From Myrica gale (taxonomy: Eukaryota > Streptophyta > Magnoliopsida > Fagales > Myricaceae), in the NCBI GenBank assembly GCA_963930655.1, contig OZ005612.1, forward strand, positions 8,251,001 through 8,315,000: a stretch of DNA of 64,000 bases, written 5' to 3'. The notes beneath the pieces are model-generated. The model saw only the letters and a program-made list of their open reading frames with translations. It had not been told where the DNA came from and made no database searches. Position 1 is the stretch's first letter; each line of letters opens with the position of its first letter. Below, one piece after another: positions 57,297-64,000 of this stretch. The position numbers were made by a program, and so were the translations under genes.

Positions 57297-58503
57297 TAGC
57301 ATCGCAGAAAGTGTCCAAGTCATGAGGAATATCTCCGGGAAAATAGGTGGCTCTGCCTTCGTCTTGAAATCATGCAGAGTCTTCTTAATTTCTTCCAACT
57401 GCTCGCTGACGTCTGACATATGAGCCACGACCGACTTGTTGCGTAGCATTGTCACAATGCACTCCCCATCAAAGGCGGTCTAGAGGTCTTTCACCTCCTC
57501 CTCCAACGACTGCACCTGCCTCTCAAGAGGTTGTAGAACGGCCTTCACAGTCGTGCTGACATGGCTGTCGAGGTCTGAAAATATCTGGGCCACCCAGGAA
57601 GGGGGCACTGCAGGTGCTCTCGGCTCGAGAGGTACCTCTGACGCTGATGTAGAAGGTCGTGCTGCCACCTATGTGGCCGCTGCTGCTCTACGAGCAAACC
57701 GTCGAGTCAATGCCCCCTCCCGCCCCCTGCTCCTGGACAGAGTGAACTTGTTCAGCGCACTCTTAACCCCCTTACGAGTATCCTCAGCAGTGATCATAAC
57801 ACCCCGAGAAATGAGGAACTGAGCTAGAAACACGTCGTATGGGAGACTATATTCCTTAATTCCCCAAGCCTCATCCATAATCAGCTCGAACATGTACAGT
57901 GGAAAATCTATCAACATCTGCTGACCCAGTAAGAGGATGCATTGAGCTCTCGGGAACGTGCACTCGGTAGAATGAGTTCTGCCATCGACGTTCGTCATCC
58001 AGATAAGGTGCAAAATCTGTCAAAACACACTGAACTCACTCTGCTTGATTATGCTGCCAACCACTGCAGAGGTCTTCCCCGTCATCAGCTCCATAAGTCC
58101 TGCTCTGATGTCCTAGGCCGAGGGCAGTGCAGGAAATCGGCAATGACGTCTTCCGAGAACATGAACTGTACTCCTCGCACGTCCATCTACACTTCAGGTG
58201 CTCTGGCTACCGAGATAAGCGCACAAAAAAATTCGTGCACGAGGGAGTCGACACAGAAACCATCCACCCACGATAGCTGGTGAAGGAATCCTTGGTACTC
58301 GAACAACTGGAAGAGGGTGTGCTCCTCGTACAACAAATTGTCAAAATCAGATAGCGTCACTGGACACTCTTTGGCCACCGGCCGCCCCCTCAAGTACTCC
58401 ATCCGCCTCTCCATAGTCATCAACGAATCAGCGGGCTCCTGATATTTGGACGACGATCCAATCCCGGTCCTCGTTGTGGATGCACGCTTAGCTGCTGACA
58501 TTT
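57297..58503 (-). pseudogene. PF20167-like plant transposon protein (best copy)
   Basis: Starts MSAAKRASTTRTGIGSSSKY. It contains KECPVTLSDFDNLLYEEHT, then a shifted-frame MDVRGVQFMFSEDVIADFLH (the VRGVxFxFSxxVI motif), FLISRGVMITAEDTRKGVKS and a basic SRSRGREGALTRRFARRAAA stretch. It ends in a serine/alanine-rich linker and a coiled-coil-like tail (LERQVQSLEEEVKDL; VSEQLEEIKKTLHDFK). Two or three frameshifts break it. The order matches the remnants at 4440-5615 and 15448-17190. Its constant place between palindrome arrays next to the 5' terminus suggests that it is carried by the CACTA family, but its function is unknown. Confidence 0.62.
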
Positions 58504-59884
58504 TACGAACGATGCAAAAATTGTATATAAATTTGCCTTAATAAATAATCACAATAATGTAATTAAAATATTAAAAACATACAACAAAATAGTGATTCAA
58601 CGTCAAAAAATGGTGTACTTTTGGGGTTTTAAAAGTACAGCATCAACTAACGATCTATCTTCAATTACAGTGTCAATAGTCATTAAATTACAGATTCATC
58701 GGTCCATACAGTATCGGTTGGTCGCTAAATAACAATAAGCGATTGATCATCTACTTTAGAAGATCAATCGTTTGCCTCACAGTCTACAACACGATCAATC
58801 GCGGTTAAATGCGATCAATCGGTGTTTCTACGAAAACACACAGATTACAAAAAATGTCAAAAGACGCTCAAAATCTGCCCCAAATTATCCCTAAACAATC
58901 CTAAACGCCAAAAATATACATTAACACAAAAATTAATACAATTTACGGACCTAAATGAAAGATATAGCAAATTAAAAAAAAAAGTAAAGTAAAACCTCAT
59001 TTAAAACAGCTTAATATCTCTTAAAAATTAATATAACTACGTACCTTTGATGTAGATGATAACAGGAAGTGATTCCACGTACCTTGAAAGGCAATGCTGA
59101 ACGAAATGGTTCCGTGAAGTTTGAGAGGATTCGAGAATATTCGTGAGAGATAACCGGTAAAAATGGTCGCCGGTTTCATATAATCGTTCATCATTTCCTA
59201 CGATCAATCGTTATTCATGTAGACAATCGATCGCTCGTTTTTTACACGTGGCGAACTCTCATTCGCTTTCAGGCTCGATCGACCGCGCATTCTCACGATC
59301 AATCATGAATTCGCATTTTCCAACGTCAGGCGTTAACGATCGATCGCTTATTGTTTTACACGTGGCGAACTCCCATTCGCATGCAGGCCCGATCGACCCC
59401 TCATTGTAACGATCAATCTTGAATTCGAAAATAATGACGGTTACGCTTCCACGATCGATCAACGATTCGCATTTTCCAATGTCAGGATTCAACGATCCAT
59501 CGGCGATTTTCACTAGGTGTCGATTCGTCACCGATCGATCGTTGAATAATCAGTGATCAATCGTTAAGCGTGACGATTTAAAGTAGTTGCCAAAATATTT
59601 CACATGTTGTGACGGAGTTTCTCGTCACAAAATACCGACAGATCGTCATATAACTGATCGATCGTGGAGTGACGAACTTTTTCTTCACCAAAGCATTACC
59701 TTTTAGTGACAAAAATTTTATTTCGTCACAGAAACTACTTTTAGTGACGAAATTGGTGATGAACAAAAGTTTCGTCACAAAAAACCCTTTTTAGTGACGA
59801 AAATAACATTTCGTCACTAAAAATAGACTTTTAGTGACGAAATTCACCGAGAATTTCTTCACTAAAAGTCAATTTTTTTGTAGT
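58504..59884. repeat. Two-tier subterminal repeats at CACTA right end
   Basis: 58620-59570 holds CGATCGATC-type palindromes and a tandem duplication of about 113 bp (GTGGCGAACTCTCATTCGC near 59249 and 59362). 59570-59870 holds TTTAGTGACGAAA and inverse copies; the pair at 59788-59823 makes a 15-bp perfect stem. It ends TTTTTTTGTAGT. Confidence 0.75.
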
Positions 59885-60503
59885 TTAACCACTTCTTTCG
59901 GGACAAGTGGCAAAATCTGTCCCCAAATAGTGTTTTTTGAGAGAATTTTTTTGACATCCCAAAAACTCAAATTTATTATAGTGATACATAATTGCCAAAT
60001 TGGTTAAATTACACCTGTAAGTATATATATGCTACAGAACGGGCGCAATGTGCATAAATCCAGCACCTATATATGTGTGTAAATTAAAATATATTTATGT
60101 GTTTATTAATGTTCATAAGATCAGAAGCGCTTGATAGAAATTTCAGAACAATGAAGAAGGATGGTGTAAAAATAGTATCCTAGCGAAAATATTTGGGAGG
60201 AGGTTTCATTTGTAAAATCAGTAATTATGCTAAAAAGCTTAAGTTATTAAAAGTAGGTAGATGAAGTGCGGACTCTCCTTCATTAGTATTCTATATATTT
60301 TATCTAAAATGGGGATGAAATGTGGAGTTAGGCTTTGCATTCAAGACCTCTATTTCTAATATAATATTATGACATCATGACTAACTTTTCTAAATATATT
60401 CTGTTTTGAGTAGATATAAATTTTATTATTTAAATTATATTTTTTGAAATTTTTAATGTAATTCTAGAAAAGTAAAAATCTCACCATGCATTCGTCTTTG
60501 CAG
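59885..60503 (+). other. LTP3 intron remnant (3' part)
   Basis: Aligns with the LTP2 intron from about 40,825 to 41,405: AAAACTCAAATT, AATTACACCTGTAAGTATAT, AAATCAGTAATT and AAGTAGGTAGATGAAGTG are shared. It includes the right end of the older CACTA-like intron insertion (TTATTATAGTG at about 59961-59971). Confidence 0.72.
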
Positions 60504-60523
60504 GTTACACTGTTCCTTTATGA
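60504..60523 (+). pseudogene. LTP3 last exon remnant (20 nt)
   Basis: TTTGCAG acceptor followed by GTTACACTGTTCCTTTATGA, identical to the LTP2 last exon except one base (CTTTATGA for CTCTATGA), encoding the final YTVPL and stop. It is orphaned from exon 1 at 46458 by about 13.9 kb of transposon DNA. Confidence 0.85.
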
Positions 60524-60789
60524 GAACGACAGCTCGCAGAATCGACCAAACACGAGGAACAGAAGTCGAATGTTTATTCCAACGGGTGCTAATAAATATA
60601 TAAGAGGGTGTTTTTTTTTTTTTCTTGGTTTTGGTTTTGGTTTTTGAGCGATCGTAGTAAAATGAACTAAGTTGCCTAAAAGGGTCGACAAGGCTCATCT
60701 TCTAGATGATTACGGGCCCATTTGGGAACTTGTAATTATTGTAACGTGTTGTACTGGAAGACTTGATGTCGTCTGATGTGCCTATATAT
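60524..60789 (+). other. LTP3 3' flank
   Basis: GAGAACGACAGCTCG, AAGAGGGTG, GTTGCCTAAAAGGGTCGACA, ATTACGGGCCCATTTGGGAA and GTCGTCTGATGTGCC match the LTP2 3' flank. Interrupted by solo LTR B at 60790; LTP flank resumes at about 62726 with TTAATGAATTGAAGAGT. Confidence 0.6.
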
Positions 60790-62725
60790 TGTGAGTCCAA
60801 ATGACAGCTGGGGTGAATTGGGTTTTATAAAAATTTTACCCCTTTCTGACAAAAATACAGATCTAAAAGATACTCCGTTTTAACAATTAAAAAAGAAAGT
60901 TTAAATGTGTTTAAGGCTAAGCAACTATAAGCAATAAATGATAAAGCTTAAAGCACAACAATTATGGTTATGAGACAAACAATGAGAGAGATAGAGTTAG
61001 AGAGATAACACCGTATTTTTAGGTGGTTCGGCCAACACTTGCCTACGTCCACCCCCGAGGCAATTGACTTCCTTGGGCTTCCTCCACTATTCTCCAAATA
61101 GCGAATACACCTTAGCTTCACGGGTGCTAAGAAACCTTTACAAAGTGTTTTCCGAGCTTACACTTCAACTCTCACAAATCCTCACAACCTAGAGGATTTC
61201 TTCTACTCTCACAAATAGGACCAAGTGTTTTTCGACCTTACAGTTCAACTCTCACAAATCCTCACAACCTAGAGGATTTCTTCTACTCTCACATGTAGGA
61301 CCAAGTGTTCACCCAACACTTAAGCGTTTTACGAAGGATGGTTACAATGAAGGCTCTCTAAGCCGAATGAGCAAATGAGGCACAAATGTGTAGAATGGCT
61401 CTCTAAGCCAAATTTGCAAATGAAAATCTCACAATATGTGGAATGGCTCTCTAAGCCAAATTATCAAATGAAAAGCTCAATAGAGTGCAAGAGGATTAAA
61501 TTCTAAAAGGAAATCTATAGTTTGGAAGATATTAGCACAAACCTTTTTAGTAGATGTGAGTTTCCCTCTTCTTCAATGCACTTTCTCTCTCTAGAAGCTA
61601 GGGCAAGATGTGATTGCAAGTGTGTTGTCCCTTCTTCAAGAAAGCTCTCTTTCTTTGGAGGCTAGGTCGTCAATAATGAGCAATGGAGGAAGATTGAATA
61701 ATGGGAGCTTTGATCTTGGAAGAATCAGCAAATGGAAACTTTGGATCTTGCTTGTTTTCTCTCTCTAATGGAGGTAGTGTTTGAATAATGAACAAGTCCT
61801 CCTCTTCTTCAAGAAATTTCTCTTCCTTTGAAGTCTGGGTTGTCAATGATGAGCAACAGGAAAATATTTGACAATGAAGAGCTTCAGCATTGAAGAAATC
61901 AGCAAATGAAAAACTTTGGATATTGGCTTTCTCTCTCTAGATATTTCGTTGATGGTCGAGCTCGCCCTTCTCTCTCTCCATCTTCTTCTTTTTATAGCTT
62001 CTAGGTCTTCAACGGTCATAAGGGCCTTCTTGTAATGTTAGAGTGCCGTTGGAGGTCATTTGAGTCAATTTGGAGACTTTTTGAACGATCTGGCGTCGTT
62101 CCAGGAAATCTGAAATTTCGCACAATGTGTCGACACATTGATTGTATGTGCTGACACATTGAACTTGGTCTTGAAATGTAAAGTCTCGGGTGTTAGTTCA
62201 ATGTGTCGACATCATGGTCCAATGTGTCGACACCTTCAACACTTAGCCAAAAAATACGTTTTGAAGGTCAGAAAATGCAAACTCTCGGGTGTTAGTTCAA
62301 TGTGTCGACACTATGCTCCAATGTGTCGACACCATGCTCCAATGTGTCGACACTTCCAATACTTAGCCAAAAAATCACTTTGAATTCTAGAAAATGCACT
62401 CTCTCGGGTAGTCATGCAATGTGTCGACACCATTCAACAATGTGTCGACACTTATAAGTGCTGGAGAGTTTTTCAGCAACTTCAAAGTGTTCAATCCATT
62501 CCAAAACTTCTTTAAACACCTACAATATGAAAAATTGATCTTATCAACTTATGTAATGGTGTTCAAGTGCACTTAGAAATATTTTAGAGAGATAACCTCA
62601 ATCATTTTGAAATATAACTTGGAAATTGTGGATTGACAATGTAAAATCTAAAAGTCTTCAAAGCACTTAGAATTTTTGTTATCATTAAAATCAATTATGG
62701 ATTGTTTGTAAAACAACCTTGGGCC
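60790..62725 (-). mobile_element. Solo LTR B (GTGTCGACAC subfamily)
   Basis: On the plus strand it runs from TGTGAGTCCAAATGACAGC to ACAACCTTGGGC. In its own orientation it begins GCCCAAGGTTG and ends with GGGTGAATTGGG-type sequence (inverted) beside the terminal CA, like LTR A. It interrupts LTP flanking sequence that is continuous downstream of LTP2. The few bases of terminus and target duplication at 62,726 are lost or unclear. Length is about 1.94 kb, partly from internal duplications (a unit at about 61172-61230 repeated at 61247-61307). A minus-strand TATAAAAA box is at 61996-61989. Confidence 0.7.
62120..62455 (-). promoter_or_regulatory. U3 palindrome array GTGTCGACAC in LTR B
   Basis: Eight copies of TGTGTCGACA, mostly as the 10-bp palindrome GTGTCGACAC within CAATGTGTCGACAC, plus a decayed TGTGCTGACAC. 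They are often paired about 20 bp apart and lie 130-460 bp upstream of the minus-strand TATA box at 61996. Confidence 0.6.
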
Positions 62726-63190
62726 TTAATGAATTGAAGAGTCTTTATTCTACGGGTTCATGAGTCTTATAATTATAATCTGCACCCATTTTCCCAGAGC
62801 CTTTTAAGGAATGCATGCATTTTATCTCATCAAGCTAAAGTACGGCCTTTTCTTAATTACTGAAGTCTTCTATCAGAGCTCTATACACAAGTTCAGTAAG
62901 TACGATCTAATTTTTCATACAAAAGTTACGTTACAATTAAAATATAAATACAAAAGTTCAAGAGAATAATTTTAGTCACGCGCTAGATCAGTTGTGTTCA
63001 AGTTCAGTTGTTGTTTTCAAATTATAACATGAAAAGATAACAGAAAGAGCAAATTCAATATCAACGTAAATAAGAGGAAAGGTGAGATTATCAGGCTTCA
63101 TATCCTACAATACGTAATAGATTTAAGATAATAAAGCTGTTAAAACTACAATATAAGGAAAAATAATTTAGACTGAGTGAAAAAATTTAA
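62726..63190 (+). repeat. Duplicated LTP downstream segment (LTP3 copy)
   Basis: TTAATGAATTGAAGAGT and GAGTCTTATAATTAT match LTP2 downstream (about 41705-41755). AAGAGCAAATTCAATATCAA and following sequence match 43100-43305. The gypsy remnant found between these blocks after LTP2 is absent here. Confidence 0.65.
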
Positions 63191-64000
63191 CTAGTTTAAT
63201 CCATATAAATCTATATCTATTATCGAATGGTTCAACTCATAGAGCACACTTATATACTCACTTCTGTTTTGATCAGATTGTAAGAGGATTTTATTTATGA
63301 ACCTTCTATTACAAAAAGCCGAATTGCTATATCATCGTGGGGCTCTTAAGAACCAATACCATTTTTCGCTTGAGCTCTGTGGTGGAAGTCGGGACTGTTA
63401 GCTGTTCTTTTTTTTTCTGGATGTTATCTGTGTTCAATAATAAAAGGGACAAAACAACATCCTCGTGGCCAAGAGGATCGAGGGGGAATATAACAAAACA
63501 GCTGTCCATGGGCCAGGTTTTCAATTACGTTTGCTTGGACTTCTGGTCTTCACTTTTTTCAAATTTGCAGTCCCAGGCCCGGCCCTTTTGTCATCTCACC
63601 GTCTGATTAAAAGCCGAACACCTTTGGCACAAAACACCACAAAATGAGGCACATCAAGCAGCATTGTATTTGTCTCAGCCGTTTGATTCACATCAATCAG
63701 AAGTATTCACACGAAATACAATGCGGGTGTCCCGCAAAACAGACAAACTTTGGACCATTCAAATCCCATTACATAGAAAAGGTAGTCTCACGCATACCCA
63801 CCACATGAATCCTTCTTCTACCAACCCTTACACAATCGGCCCCACCAGCATGCCGATTGATGGTCCCACCTCCTAAATGACAACCAACCCTGAAAACCCA
63901 CCAAAATTTTTGCTCAAGGGTTCTCTTTGTTTAGAAGATAACAGATATGACCCCACAATGGAGGGTGCAAGAAAAAGTGCCGAAAAGAGAGACGGTTGGT
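63191..64000. other. No gene recognised (right edge)
   Basis: Short ORFs only (63337-63606, 63664-63876 and others), none with motifs that I recognise. The sequence is less AT-rich and non-repetitive and may lead into a gene beyond the window. Confidence 0.4.

Larger units (their letters stand above)
50413..59884 (-). mobile_element. Truncated CACTA element, CGATCGATCG family (reverse)
   Basis: The right end (5' end in its own orientation) is TTTTTTTGTAGT at 59873-59884, one base short of TTGTAGTG. Inward: GTGACGAAA hairpin repeats (59570-59870), CGATCGATC repeats (58620-59570), the PF20167-like gene (57297-58503, minus), further CGATCGATC repeats (55190-56880), then TNP2 (54944-51316) and TNPA (51140-50413), all minus. 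The other terminus is missing; the element stops in the TNPA exon where the copia element begins. It is inserted in the LTP3 intron, inside the older CACTA-like intron insertion. Confidence 0.78.

Noticed and set aside
63337..63876. Overlapping short ORFs at the right edge as gene exons
   Set aside because: No recognised domain or consistent splice structure.
1..64000. tRNA, rRNA, CRISPR arrays, bacterial-type operons
   Set aside because: No tRNA-like internal promoter pairs or rRNA blocks were noticed by eye. The repeat arrays are explained by transposon termini and LTRs, and the sequence is clearly eukaryotic.

Overview
The window looks like a transposon-rich segment of a nuclear plant chromosome, most likely from a eudicot. 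The evidence is AT-rich DNA with GT-AG introns, plant non-specific lipid-transfer-protein (nsLTP) genes, a plant-only B2-type cyclin-dependent kinase remnant, and plant transposon families (CACTA/En-Spm with TNP2 and Ptta/TNPA domains, hAT, Tourist-like MITEs, Ty1/copia, Ty3/gypsy and a LINE). I cannot name the species. Only two genes look intact, both secreted nsLTPs. Almost everything else is transposon, solo LTR or decayed remnant. I found no tRNA, rRNA or CRISPR.

Layout. 1-2.8 kb: a non-autonomous hAT element with perfect 8-bp target duplications, and a broken CDKB2-like first exon (minus). 3.7-8.5 kb: a hairpin-rich CACTA terminus, then a decayed CACTA element carrying a plant-transposon-protein (PF20167-like) remnant, interrupted by a solo LTR (5.85-7.10 kb). 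9.1-11 kb: a second solo LTR and a LINE RNase H remnant. 11.4-22.4 kb: a second CACTA-like family marked by CGTTCGAACG palindromes. It contains another PF20167-like remnant, two very large putative solo LTRs (3.4 and 2.6 kb) and MITEs, and ends in a clear TTGTAGTG terminus. 23.9-24.9 kb: a minus-strand Angela-like LTR.

25.7-63.2 kb: a tandem family of three nsLTP genes. LTP1 (25,981-27,348) and LTP2 (40,092-41,425) are intact. Each has one intron and a 20-nt last exon. LTP3 is destroyed: the start of its first exon is at 46,458-46,587 and its last exon at 60,504-60,523, with about 13.9 kb of nested transposons between. Between LTP1 and LTP2 lie hAT, LTR and copia remnants, a 69-bp tandem repeat, and a structurally complete but coding-decayed CACTA element (32,899-39,379, TSD TAT) with a solo LTR in its TNPA exon. 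LTP2 and LTP3 lie in a segmental duplication that includes the 3' half of this CACTA element, and a truncated hAT sits at the duplication junction. A truncated Ty1/copia element and a truncated reverse-oriented CACTA element fill the LTP3 gap.

The most unusual features are regulatory-like repeat architectures rather than new protein systems. (1) The CACTA-like termini have two tiers: an inner array of family-specific palindromes (CGATCGATCG or CGTTCGAACG) and an outer array of hairpin-forming repeats (AGTGACGAAA, GGGACG or AGCAGCG stems) beside the terminal repeat. (2) Four solo LTRs from two subfamilies carry arrays of palindromic GTCGAC-core motifs just upstream of the LTR TATA box. (3) The LTP cluster records a readable order of insertion, duplication and disruption.
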